Source: Selenomonadales bacterium
GTDB lineage: Bacteria; Bacillota; Negativicutes; Sporomusales; UBA7701
Length of the DNA stretch: 64,000 bases
Assembly: GCA_029975165.1 (NCBI GenBank)
Contig: JARKPR010000078.1
Location: 1 to 64,000 of the forward strand
Direction of reading: 5' to 3'
Below, piece after piece: positions 9,546 to 17,139 of this stretch. The notes under the pieces were generated by a model. The model worked only from the letters and a program-made list of their open reading frames with translations. It was not told where the DNA came from and made no database searches. Position numbers and translations under genes: made by a program. Numbering within the stretch: the first letter of the stretch is position 1; the number at the start of each line of letters is the position of its first letter.

Positions 9546-10841
9546 TCAAGTTTTAGATAGAGCCTTTTGATGAACCAATGATTCGTACAATCTGTCCTTC
9601 TTTAGACAACCGAACATTACTTGGGCCAGTTTGCCAGCAACGTGTCCGATAGCTTTCATCTTTGGCATGTCTCTATCTACAAGTCTTTTATAGTGTTCTT
9701 TGAAAAGGTTGTCTCCTCCGTTGGGCGATATCAAGAACATGGTCATCTGAAAAAGCACGCGCCTTGCCGGTCTCGCCCCATGGTGACTCATCCTTGTTGC
9801 TCTTACCGAAATCCCCGACGTTTTACTTTCGGCCGTAAATCCGACATACTTTTTGAACTGCTTGTAATTGCTGAACCGATTAACATTTCCGATTACGCCG
9901 ATTAAAGTACACGCCCAAATGTACCCCTTTGCCGGCAAGGACCAAAATATTGGCTTGTAAGGGTGATTATCAACGATTTCCTTGATTTGGCCATCCAGGC
10001 AGGCGAGAATCTGTTCAAGCCTTTCGATATCTTCAATCAACATTTTCTGCCTCGATACGAAGAAAGGCATATCGATGATAATCGCATTGTCTAGCAGTTT
10101 CCTAAGAGTAGCGCTTTTGCTTTTCGCCTGAAACCTGCCGCCGAATTCAAGCAAGTCTTTGTATATCGTCTCTCCCGAGGCTCCTGCGAGGTCACGCAGC
10201 GTGGGATATTTTTTTATGAGTCGCCTCAGCGTGACACCCGCCTTAGCAATGTCGAAGACCGTTTTCAACTCGGGATAGGTAACGGATAACAGTTGCTGGA
10301 ACTGCCTTTTACGACTGTCCAGTTGCCTTTGGGTGGACCATCTGTCCGCAGAGATTGCCTTGCAAAGGTTCTGCAATGGTTGATAGTATTCCATCATCCT
10401 TATGCCGAAAAGCGACGGGGTCAATGCTTTCTGGAAAGCAAGGTACGCCATCACCCTGCAGTCTATGGCGTCGCTTTTTTCCCATATCCCCAAACTCTTC
10501 TCCCGAAAGTCCTTGACTGCCCTATTCTCCACAAGATTAACCTGATAGCCGGCTTTTATCATGGCTTGTATCAGGACATAACCGAAATATCCCCCCGTTG
10601 GTTCTAACAGGAGGCAAAAGCTTGAGGGCTTGTCCGAGAACTTTTTCAAGAAGGAAAGAAGCTTGCTAGTCCCGTCGCCATCGGAATTGAACTTTATCGT
10701 TTCGCTTTTTTTCCACGACTGTTTTTCATCGCAGAAAAAGTCCTTGGGTATGCATGAAGCTTCATGAAACTTGTAGCCTATGTCGACACCGACGTAGTAA
10801 TCGTGAAACCTGCAAGCATTCAGGCAAAGGTCCCGGTCCAT
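9546..10841 (-). CDS. IS110-family transposase (DEDD recombinase)
   Basis: A 431-residue protein. The RuvC-like DEDD domain begins with YYVGVDIGYKFHEA, followed by LLLEPTGGY and EKSDAIDCRVMAYLA. The C-terminal Transposase_20 domain has LPAKGYIWACTLIGVIG, NRFSNYKQFKKYVGF and a Ser-containing region (ISVRATRMSHHGARPARR). The chosen start at 10841 (MDRDLCLN) follows GGAGTGG; an upstream ATG at 10943 would read through the terminator hairpin of the neighbouring gene. IS110 elements have no long inverted repeats, so I could not fix the insertion boundaries. In this family a bridge RNA that pairs with donor and target DNA is encoded in the non-coding end next to the transposase. The element sits inside the Tn7-like island as a later passenger. 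Confidence 0.92.
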   Translation of the reverse strand: MDRDLCLNACRFHDYYVGVDIGYKFHEASCIPKDFFCDEKQSWKKSETIKFNSDGDGTSKLLSFLKKFSDKPSSFCLLLEPTGGYFGYVLIQAMIKAGYQVNLVENRAVKDFREKSLGIWEKSDAIDCRVMAYLAFQKALTPSLFGIRMMEYYQPLQNLCKAISADRWSTQRQLDSRKRQFQQLLSVTYPELKTVFDIAKAGVTLRRLIKKYPTLRDLAGASGETIYKDLLEFGGRFQAKSKSATLRKLLDNAIIIDMPFFVSRQKMLIEDIERLEQILACLDGQIKEIVDNHPYKPIFWSLPAKGYIWACTLIGVIGNVNRFSNYKQFKKYVGFTAESKTSGISVRATRMSHHGARPARRVLFQMTMFLISPNGGDNLFKEHYKRLVDRDMPKMKAIGHVAGKLAQVMFGCLKKDRLYESLVHQKALSKT

Positions 10842-10900
10842 GATTCCACTCCGAAACGTGTTTGGACTAGTTTTCTCAAACCTGCCATTTCTATGCAAAG

Positions 10901-10927
10901 AAAAACCAGGCCGGCATCGGCCTGGTT
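10901..10927 (-). terminator. Terminator of the small zinc-ribbon-like gene
   Basis: A perfect 10-bp stem (AACCAGGCCG / CGGCCTGGTT, loop GCAT or its complement) is followed on the minus strand by five T, 19 bases after the stop codon at 10946. Confidence 0.85.
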
Positions 10928-10945
10928 GCTCGTGCTTCTGCACGC

Positions 10946-11170
10946 TTAATTCACATCTTTATTTTCGCCTAAAACTATATGAGGCACTGGCTTAGAGAAA
11001 AATCTCTGCCTGTATTCCTCAGTCTTCGAGCAAGCCCCGCAAATGCAAGTGTTTATCTCGTCAATTTCCTCGAACGATTTTCCAAGTGCTTCTGATAGAG
11101 CTTTAAGGTCTGAGAAGGAAATTTGTTGCTCATTGCTGCAAATTGCGCAACGAAAATCTTTGTACAACAT
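10946..11170 (-). CDS. Small cysteine-rich protein, possible zinc ribbon, 74 aa
   Basis: The start at 11170 (MLYKDFRCAICSNEQQ) has AAAGGGGGAATC just upstream, which argues against the longer in-frame start at 11218. The protein carries CAIC near the N-terminus and CICGAC about 30 residues later, four or five cysteines that could bind one zinc. The centre is helical (FSDLKALSEALGKSFEEIDEI). No known family was recognised. It is monocistronic with its own terminator. Confidence 0.6.
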   Translation of the reverse strand: MLYKDFRCAICSNEQQISFSDLKALSEALGKSFEEIDEINTCICGACSKTEEYRQRFFSKPVPHIVLGENKDVN

Positions 11171-11386
11171 GATTCCCCCTTTAAATTCGAAGGCTCCAAA
11201 AACACCGTAGTTATGCAAAAGCTAACACTCTTATCTCAAGAGTCCTTCAGGCGTAATTTGTCCGTGCCAACCTAATTTATACTGATTCACAGATATCAGG
11301 TATCTAGTATCTTACTTCATCATAGCAAATTTTGAAAAAATTGTAAGAGGCGCCAGTCCTCATCTGCTAGGTCGTGAGTCTCACTT

Positions 11387-11617
11387 CTATTTTTCTATAA
11401 ACCATTTCCCCTCGTCACAGAAGAGGTGTACTTCCTTGCCTCGAATTCGGCAAGTGTACCTAATGCCCAATCCGCCGCCTTTTAGTGAGGGGGCCTGGCG
11501 CACGTCAAGCACTCTGTCAACCTCGTACTTGCTACCGTCGACCCAAGTTAAAAGCAGAGGCCTTATTCGGCCGCTTTTATCATGTTCCGCTATCACGTCA
11601 ATAAAGACTTTGCCCAT
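11387..11617 (-). CDS. Small beta-rich hypothetical protein, 76 aa
   Basis: The start at 11617 (MGKVFIDVIAEHDKSGRIRP) follows GGGCGG and is preferred over an upstream ATG at 11650. The sequence alternates beta strands (LLLTWVDGSKYEVDRVLDV, LGIRYTCRIRGKEVHLF) and ends WFIEK. This pattern resembles the small DUF6504-like proteins often found with translesion polymerase genes, but no such gene is adjacent and I am not sure of the family. It lies between the zinc-ribbon-like gene and the divergent regulator pair. Confidence 0.6.
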   Translation of the reverse strand: MGKVFIDVIAEHDKSGRIRPLLLTWVDGSKYEVDRVLDVRQAPSLKGGGLGIRYTCRIRGKEVHLFCDEGKWFIEK

Positions 11618-11814
11618 ATTACCGCCCGTAACGAACATGTGTTTGGTCAAATAATAATTTTATTATATCACTTGTTTGTTTTTGTGCAAGAGAAAAGACG
11701 GGAAAACCCTCTTGTAGAATAACCGGTCACTCGTTTATATAAGTATCAATTAAAATTGGCGCTTTGTTACTGACCTCCACCGGAAATGTCCCCAACCAGT
11801 GAATATAGAAACTA

Positions 11815-11843
11815 TTGACAAGCACTTAAAATAATGGTAATTT
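11815..11843 (+). promoter_or_regulatory. Sigma-A-type promoter for the repressor/ubiquitin-like operon
   Basis: TTGACA at 11815-11820, a 17-bp spacer, and TAATTT at 11838-11843. It lies about 45 bases before the proposed TTG start of the XRE regulator. It is the only good promoter I see before the six-gene plus-strand run to 16030. Confidence 0.7.
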
Positions 11844-11888
11844 GTAATATGTAAGCGGACAGCGAACATAGTGGAAAGGACGATTACT

Positions 11889-12254
11889 TTGGAACTCTCC
11901 TTTGGGAGATTTATTGAGGACAAGCGAACTAATAAGGGCATAACACTCAGAGGTATGGCCAAGCAACTTGATATTGCCCCCAGCTACCTATCTGATATCG
12001 AAAAAGGAAGACGGAACCCGCCCGACAAAGACACTTTGGAGTTAATGGCCAATATCTTAGCCCTAACGGACGATGACCGTTTGGAAATGTATGACCTTGC
12101 AGGAAAGATGAAGGATTCTATACCACCAGATTTGCCCGATTACATAATGAAAAATAAAGAGGCGGTTACCTTCCTTCGAACGGCTCAAAAAAACCAGATT
12201 TCATCCGGAATCTGGAAGAAGCTTACAGAGCAAATTGAAAATATGGACCGGTGA
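11889..12254 (+). CDS. XRE-family helix-turn-helix repressor
   Basis: The HTH is clear: GITLRGMAKQLDIAPSYLSD followed by IEKGRRNPPDKDTLELMA. I place the start at TTG 11889 because GGAAAGGA lies 8 bases before it; a GTG at 11871 lacks a site. The gene overlaps the following metallopeptidase by the 4-base GTGA, a sign of translational coupling. HTH/ImmA pairs such as ImmR-ImmA (ICEBs1) and CapH-CapP (CBASS) form damage-responsive switches in which the peptidase cleaves the repressor. By analogy this protein probably represses the whole operon that includes the ubiquitin-like cassette. Confidence 0.88.
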   Translation: MELSFGRFIEDKRTNKGITLRGMAKQLDIAPSYLSDIEKGRRNPPDKDTLELMANILALTDDDRLEMYDLAGKMKDSIPPDLPDYIMKNKEAVTFLRTAQKNQISSGIWKKLTEQIENMDR

Positions 12255-13000
12255 TTGGCTTGGGCTATATGGAGGTCCCCATCCTTTCTAAGGACCAGAT
12301 TGAAACCGAAAGTTATAAGGTAATGGCTGCTTATGACCCTTCTTTGATAGAAGAACCTGCGGAAGTGGATATAGAGCATTTGATAGAGCAATACTTTAAA
12401 CTTAACGTGGATTATCAGGTACTTTCAAAGCAGGATGATGACATCCTCGGCCTAATTGCAATCACCGGCGGAGCACTTACAGTGTTTGATAGGAGTACCC
12501 TAGAAAAGAGAAGAATTGAGGTCGCTCCCCAAACGGTAATAATAGATGAACGTTTAGCCATGAGCGATTCCCAAATTGGTCGATTTCGGTTTACCATCGC
12601 TCACGAAGCTTCACACTGGCATTTGCATAGATTCTACTGCGAGGACGAAAATCAGACAAAGCTTTTTGCAGACCAAGACGCAACTGCCATTAAGTGCTTT
12701 AGCCGTAATATTGAGCGTAGATTCGCATCGTCCTTCAGCGACAAATCGCCTTTGGACTGGCTTGAATGGCAAGCCGATTACATGGCAAGCACCCTTCTAA
12801 TGCCCGCAAAGTCATTTAAAACCGCATTCCAATCTCTTTCTCCGTCATCGCGCATATATAACCCCCAGGATAATGAATGTCAAAGAATTATCACTTCTTT
12901 AGCGAACCTTTTTAAAGTCTCAAAGCAAGCAGCGAGAATACGGTTATTACACCTTGGACTATTCAAAAACATGCATTCCGGTCAGACAAGTTTTCTCTAA
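12251..13000 (+). CDS. ImmA/IrrE-family (M78) metallopeptidase
   Basis: A 249-residue protein with the zinc motif HEASH in FTIAHEASHWHLHRF (about residues 114-128) and a downstream acidic helix, EWQADYMASTLLMPA, typical of ImmA/IrrE peptidases. The predicted role is cleavage of the XRE repressor encoded immediately upstream, as in ImmA and CapP. It starts at GTG overlapping the repressor stop codon. The C-terminal part (SLANLFKVSKQAARIRLLHLGLF) is the usual helix-turn-helix-like end of the family. Confidence 0.9.
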   Translation: MIGLGYMEVPILSKDQIETESYKVMAAYDPSLIEEPAEVDIEHLIEQYFKLNVDYQVLSKQDDDILGLIAITGGALTVFDRSTLEKRRIEVAPQTVIIDERLAMSDSQIGRFRFTIAHEASHWHLHRFYCEDENQTKLFADQDATAIKCFSRNIERRFASSFSDKSPLDWLEWQADYMASTLLMPAKSFKTAFQSLSPSSRIYNPQDNECQRIITSLANLFKVSKQAARIRLLHLGLFKNMHSGQTSFL

Positions 13001-13068
13001 AAAATTTTGTAGCCAGTTACGCATGTTCGCGAACACAGAACGGGCAACTGTGAAAGGAGGTGATAAAA

Positions 13069-13179
13069 ATGGCCGCACAGCTAAAAGGAGGTGAAAAAAA
13101 AAGACCAGTCGGCATAAGCGCAACCAGTCAGAAATGTGTTATGTTGATATTTCGGGCTTTTGGCCCTAATTCCTGCTGA
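13069..13179 (+). CDS. Small ORF, 36 aa, with a near-perfect Shine-Dalgarno
   Basis: ATG at 13069 is preceded by AAAGGAGGTGATAAAA, one of the best ribosome binding sites in the window. The encoded peptide starts MAAQLKGGEKKRPVG and ends FRAFGPNSC. It lies between the peptidase and the ubiquitin-like gene, 22 bases before the latter. A second AAAGGAGGTGAAAAAA inside the ORF (from 13085) has no start codon at proper distance. It could be a real small protein, a leader peptide that tunes translation of the Ubl, or fortuitous. There is no homology that I know of. Confidence 0.4.
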   Translation: MAAQLKGGEKKRPVGISATSQKCVMLIFRAFGPNSC

Positions 13180-13201
13180 AAAAACAAAAGGAGTGTGAAA
13201 A

Positions 13202-13453
13202 ATGAATCACAAGATTACCGTTTACATCAAGTATAACGAGACGAAGTCTTTTGAATTCAACGACGAAACCAAAGTTGAACACGCTCTTCACAAAGCGCTG
13301 GACGAATTCGGCATCCCGAAAAGTGACGCTAACAAGTGGATGCTTACTTTTGACACCGCCCCGCTAGACAACGGCGCAAAACTGAAGGACCAAGGCGTTC
13401 ATGAGGGGAGCACTCTAAAGTTGGCATCTCGGCTCCCCGGGACGGACGGTTGA
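13202..13453 (+). CDS. Ubiquitin-like protein (beta-grasp Ubl)
   Basis: An 83-residue protein with the beta-grasp layout: strand MNHKITVYIKYNETKSFEF, helix KVEHALHKALDEFGI, strand KWMLTFDTAPLDNGAKLKDQG, then VHEGSTLKLASRL. It ends LPGTDG, a free C-terminal Gly following a flexible tail, as required for adenylation and transfer. It is a single-domain Ubl, not a multi-ubiquitin repeat. The start has AAAAGGAGTG upstream. The next three genes are E2-like, JAB peptidase and E1-like, so it is very likely the protein that this cassette conjugates. Comparable bacterial operons are Bil (BilA) and Bub. Confidence 0.85.
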   Translation: MNHKITVYIKYNETKSFEFNDETKVEHALHKALDEFGIPKSDANKWMLTFDTAPLDNGAKLKDQGVHEGSTLKLASRLPGTDG

Positions 13454-13454
13454 C

Positions 13455-13931
13455 ATGCACCCGGCGTTGGCAAAAGAATATTTTCTTCGCCACGCCGAAC
13501 TTCTACCTGAATCCCCCGTGCTTCTCGCACGGGGGATTCAGGTGGTTGAAATCGGCGATATGTATATAGATTTAATCTTCAAACATCCTCAGCAGGGTGT
13601 CTATTGCCGAATGAGGCTTGATTGCAAAAACTACGACTTTGAACCGCCGCTAGGTAATATGATGCTTCCGGACGGGTCGGGGTTATTGCCCTTCGGGTTT
13701 TGGCCAAGCTCAGCGATAGAGCATCACATGTATACGAAAGGGTTCTGCACAGCAAAAACGAGAGGCTATCACGACCATCAAAGCCACTTGGAGCCAAGGG
13801 ATAATCCTTATTATCAGCTTCGTAACAGCATAACCCTTGACTCTGTTATTGTAGATTTATATAACAAGGTAGTTTCCGGAACATTTCCACAAGGAGGTCC
13901 TTATGATGGCTGGGAACCTAAACCTGGTTGA
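13455..13931 (+). CDS. E2-like ubiquitin-conjugating protein
   Basis: A 158-residue protein starting one base after the Ubl stop codon, so probably translated by coupling. The pattern fits the E2/UBC fold family of prokaryotic cassettes: strands VVEIGDMYIDLIF and VYCRMRLDCKNYDFEPP, the LPDGSGLLPFGFWPS turn, then a candidate catalytic Cys98 in KGFCTAKTRGYHDHQSH, followed by the helix SVIVDLYNKVV. The classical HPN motif of eukaryotic E2s is not present. Assignment relies on both fold pattern and context. A 17-bp inverted repeat lies inside its 5' coding region. The 3' end overlaps the JAB gene by 29 bases. Confidence 0.75.
   Translation: MHPALAKEYFLRHAELLPESPVLLARGIQVVEIGDMYIDLIFKHPQQGVYCRMRLDCKNYDFEPPLGNMMLPDGSGLLPFGFWPSSAIEHHMYTKGFCTAKTRGYHDHQSHLEPRDNPYYQLRNSITLDSVIVDLYNKVVSGTFPQGGPYDGWEPKPG
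13505..13543 (+). promoter_or_regulatory. 17-bp perfect hairpin inside the E2-like coding sequence
   Basis: Arms 13505-13521 (ACCTGAATCCCCCGTGC) and 13527-13543 are exact reverse complements around a 5-nt loop. It begins 50 bases after the E2 start. In mRNA it would be an extremely stable stem just 3' of the Ubl gene. It might protect or terminate the upstream transcript so that Ubl is made in excess, or be a relic of an inserted element. It has no T-run. Confidence 0.6.
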
Positions 13932-14412
13932 ATCTATATCCATACCCACCAAAATATTGGTAGAAACAAGGGCTTTCCTTGTAAGTCGCGGTGTCAAGGG
14001 ATACGAAGGGTTGGTGTTCTGGATTGGCAAGAGAACCCGGCAGGGACATGCAGTTGTCACCAAGGTTTATATACCTAAAGAGCAAGTGGCCAGACGTACA
14101 CCTTTAGGCGTTTCTGTAGAACTTCCCGCTATTGGGTTTTCAAAATTGCTAGATTCCACTGCTCCGGATGAAATTATTCTTGTCAAGGTTCATAGTCACC
14201 CGCGAGAAGCGTTTTTGTCCGTTGCAGATGCAGCTAACCACATGTTCCGTTTTGAAGGAGCTGTTCAAATTATAGTTCCTGACTTTTGCCGAAGACCACT
14301 AGACACACTAGGACACTGTGCCGTTCTTAGGTTTTGGGGCGGAAAATGGACGCAACTTGCTCCAAAAGAGATATCTGCGATTTTCCATTTGGACGGAGTA
14401 AACGGCAATTAA
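13903..14412 (+). CDS. JAB/MPN (JAMM) metallopeptidase, deubiquitinase-like
   Basis: A 169-residue protein with the full JAMM signature: Glu35 in GYEGLVFWIG, then HSHP at 97-100 and Ser106/Asp109 in SVAD, giving E...HxH...S..D. It is expected to process the Ubl C-terminus or remove it from targets, like BilD. The start at 13903 has AAGGAGG 7 bases upstream and overlaps the end of the E2-like gene by 29 bases. The E1-like gene follows after 13 bases. Confidence 0.9.
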   Translation: MMAGNLNLVESISIPTKILVETRAFLVSRGVKGYEGLVFWIGKRTRQGHAVVTKVYIPKEQVARRTPLGVSVELPAIGFSKLLDSTAPDEIILVKVHSHPREAFLSVADAANHMFRFEGAVQIIVPDFCRRPLDTLGHCAVLRFWGGKWTQLAPKEISAIFHLDGVNGN

Positions 14413-14425
14413 GGAGGTGGTCATC

Positions 14426-16030
14426 TTGGAGGATTTTGAGTTAGGTGTCTTAGCGCAGGTAGGTATATCCAGTTTTCAGCAAGCAGAGGAAATCCAGTCA
14501 TCTTACTGTGTAGAAGTAATCTTAGGCGAAAAAGCATCTCGCAATTATGGCGCTCAAGTTTCTTCAGAGGTAGTCGTTAACCTGTTGGCAAAGCTCTTTC
14601 CACATGTGAAACTTGATGTTCAGCCCTTCCCAACTTTGCTGCCTGCCCCACTAAGTTGTTCTATCGACGCCCATCTCCACCAAGTACGCGCTTTAGCGCG
14701 AAAGTGGCCTCAGTATCCTGCCCCGTCTAAAACGGTACGGCTAGTAGTTGGAAGTGAAGGAGAGGGAGACATCTATGTCGTCGGCAATGGCTGGCTTGTT
14801 GGTGTAGGCCCAAGGCCATCCATACTTCAGTTATCGAGTAATGATGAGAAGAATCCTCTTGGACCAGTAATGTCTGGAATTCTAGGTTGTTCTGAGGTTT
14901 TCAAGAGAACTCTCGGTCAACTAATGCCCGGCCAAGGAACATCTCCAGGATGTATTCCGGCAGATGAACCTTACATCTTTTCTCTGTTGGATTACAACTG
15001 CGTTAAAGGGCAACCTCTCCCGCAAAACAGTACTCTATCGGACCTAGCATTGGAGAATCCTATATTTTTCGGGATTGGCTCGGTTGGTTCGGCTTGCCTT
15101 CACGCACTGTCCTATTTCCCCGACCTATCTGGGCGCATCACCGTCGTCGACCATGATTCAAGATTGGATAGACGAAATCTTCTTCGGTATAGCTTCTTGA
15201 CTGAAAGTGACTTGGAGCAGTATGGCGATAGGCCAAAAACCGAGTGGATTATGAAAAAGCTCAAACCTAAATGCCCGAAACTTGAAATTGAACCGTGCAA
15301 AGAAACCGCCAATGACTGGCTTGGACGGCAAGCGTCTGATTATAAGCTTGAGCTCGCTATAAGTGCGGTGGACTCAGCGGCAGCGCGAATTCAGGTTGCT
15401 GAAGTTCTCGCCAAAAGAGTGGTCAATGCTGCAACTGGGTCTATGACTGTTGATGTAACGAGACATGGATTCGGTGAAGACGGAAAGCCTTGCCTCGCAT
15501 GCCTCTATGAAGGACAGGCTGCGGCAGCTAGAGGGATAAATCAATATGCCGATACAACGGGAATTCCTCATGCCAGAATCGTTGAATTGGTTATGAAACA
15601 AGCTGTACTTAATGAGTCTGACCTAAACTATATTGTTGCACGAGGGATAATTTCCCCGGAGGTAAAACGGCAATGGCTTGGCGGTTCACTTGCATCTCTT
15701 CTTCGAGAGAGAAGGTATGCAGGTGTCCTATTGACACTTCCCGGAGGACGAACCCAAATAGTTACCTTGGCCTTTGTGTCCCAGATGGCCGGTACTCTCC
15801 TGGCGGCCGAAGTTATTAAGGAATCCAAGGGATTGGCAAATAGCTGGCACGGAACAAGATTCAGTGTAGATGCTAGATTTTTGCCTGATGCCGGGCCAAT
15901 TTCCGACCTTCGCGGTGCAAGGGACATCGATGGGAATATATTGGCGGGCAGATGCCTGTGTGAACATGGATTTCGCCGCGAGATTTACAACAGAAAATAC
16001 CAAAGCACACCCGCCGTTACGCTTCCGTAA
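14426..16030 (+). CDS. E1-like ThiF-family adenylating enzyme
   Basis: About 534 residues. The start is TTG 14426, 8 bases after AAGGAGG; an in-frame GTG at 14417 lies within that site. Residues 1-200 are an unfamiliar N-terminal region. The ThiF/E1 domain follows: nucleotide loop GIGSVGSA at about 216, Asp242 in VVDHDSRLDRRN, the Arg-rich RRNLLRY, and the helix YGDRPKTEWI. Cysteines are at about 356 and 359 (KPCLACLYEG) and 510 and 512 (GRCLCEHGF), which could include the catalytic Cys and a zinc site. It presumably adenylates the Ubl C-terminal Gly and passes it to the E2-like protein. It is the last gene of the operon. Confidence 0.9.
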   Translation: MEDFELGVLAQVGISSFQQAEEIQSSYCVEVILGEKASRNYGAQVSSEVVVNLLAKLFPHVKLDVQPFPTLLPAPLSCSIDAHLHQVRALARKWPQYPAPSKTVRLVVGSEGEGDIYVVGNGWLVGVGPRPSILQLSSNDEKNPLGPVMSGILGCSEVFKRTLGQLMPGQGTSPGCIPADEPYIFSLLDYNCVKGQPLPQNSTLSDLALENPIFFGIGSVGSACLHALSYFPDLSGRITVVDHDSRLDRRNLLRYSFLTESDLEQYGDRPKTEWIMKKLKPKCPKLEIEPCKETANDWLGRQASDYKLELAISAVDSAAARIQVAEVLAKRVVNAATGSMTVDVTRHGFGEDGKPCLACLYEGQAAAARGINQYADTTGIPHARIVELVMKQAVLNESDLNYIVARGIISPEVKRQWLGGSLASLLRERRYAGVLLTLPGGRTQIVTLAFVSQMAGTLLAAEVIKESKGLANSWHGTRFSVDARFLPDAGPISDLRGARDIDGNILAGRCLCEHGFRREIYNRKYQSTPAVTLP

Positions 16031-16043
16031 AACTGTACTTATG

Positions 16044-16078
16044 AAAAAAGGGTCTGCGGTATACTGCAGGCCCTTTAG
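16044..16078 (+). terminator. Terminator between the E1-like gene and the convergent kinase gene
   Basis: A 10-bp stem with one G-U pair (AAGGGTCTGC / GCAGGCCCTT) is flanked by A on the left and T on the right. It sits between two convergent genes and probably serves both directions. Confidence 0.75.
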
Positions 16079-16095
16079 CACCCGGATTATGCGAT

Positions 16096-17124
16096 TTACT
16101 GAAGCGTTGTGTTAGCTACATACGAATTGGCATAGCTCTGGCACTCACTATAATTCGATAGTGTGATAGAATCTTGACCTATTAGGCGAGAATTTCGTCG
16201 CACTTCAACTTTATGCGTTCTTGCCGAACGCATCTCTAGGCTGTAGCTATCTCCGCTAATGCTGCAACTCCCATGCCATTGAAGCGGAGATATTTTTACC
16301 CAGTTTATCTTCGGTCTCAATTGCTCAATTGCCTGGCACATCGCGGCAGCACTTTGATAGCGGCGAGTGGGGTCCTTATGACAAGCTTTATTAATTATCC
16401 TTGCTATAGGTGTGGGAACATACTCTTGATATCCTAGTGAACTTATCACTTTACCTTGAGCCAAAAGTTTCATTCGGTGAGTCGCATCGCTGGGAATTAA
16501 TGATTTCCAGTCCCTCATATTGTTTACTATCCGGAAGAAGGTAATGCCAACAGCAAAAACGTCTGATATTACTGTGGTCTTTTTAGTCTTGAATACTTCA
16601 GGTGCAAGATGTGTAATATATCCTTGCCCAGATGCATAAACTTGCTGACCAAGTTCAGTTGCTAACCCAAAATCGGACAACTTCGGATAAACATCGTCAA
16701 GCAGAACATTCGCAGGCTTGATATCTCTGTGTAAAACATCCTGACTATGGGCGTGCCCTAGCCCGTATAAAACACCACATATTATTTTCATTGAATCAAC
16801 TACAGATAGAAACGAAGCATTGAGACGGTTCTCAAGAGAGCCGTTTGGAATGTATTCCATATCTATTATAACTTTGTGGGCACCTTCGACCAAAAATACA
16901 TTAGCTTCATTAACGCAGACAATATGTTTATGCTTACACTTGTGGAGTATCTGCGCTTCTTCAAGTTTTTTCAAATACTCCTCTGGCTTGTCTAAATTGA
17001 GTACCTTTATAGCCTTTTTAACAGCGAGCGCCCTATCCATAACTAGGTATACATGGCCGAATCGACCTGCACCTAACGAACTTAGTATTTCGTACTTGTC
17101 AATTTCATCACCTGACTGCAACAT
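16096..17124 (-). CDS. Serine/threonine protein kinase
   Basis: A 342-residue Hanks-type kinase with intact motifs: glycine loop LGAGRFGHVY (18-27), the VAIK-equivalent KAIKV, catalytic loop HRDIKPANVLL, metal loop SDFGLA, and APE in HLAPEVF. The C-terminal 80 residues are a beta-rich extension (SCSISGDSYSLEMRS) with no PASTA or membrane segment, so it is probably cytosolic. ATG 17124 follows AAAGAGGTAA. It lies 15 bases downstream of the RNase-H-like gene, so the two form an operon. Stand-alone kinases in defence islands (for example Stk2) act by phosphorylating host targets on infection. That role is inferred here. Confidence 0.93.
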   Translation of the reverse strand: MLQSGDEIDKYEILSSLGAGRFGHVYLVMDRALAVKKAIKVLNLDKPEEYLKKLEEAQILHKCKHKHIVCVNEANVFLVEGAHKVIIDMEYIPNGSLENRLNASFLSVVDSMKIICGVLYGLGHAHSQDVLHRDIKPANVLLDDVYPKLSDFGLATELGQQVYASGQGYITHLAPEVFKTKKTTVISDVFAVGITFFRIVNNMRDWKSLIPSDATHRMKLLAQGKVISSLGYQEYVPTPIARIINKACHKDPTRRYQSAAAMCQAIEQLRPKINWVKISPLQWHGSCSISGDSYSLEMRSARTHKVEVRRNSRLIGQDSITLSNYSECQSYANSYVANTTLQ

Positions 17125-17139
17125 ATTCGTTACCTCTTT

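Noticed and set aside
13202-13453. Ubl gene as a YukD-like part of a type VII secretion system
   Set aside because: No ESX or EssC-like gene is nearby and E1, E2 and JAB genes follow directly.
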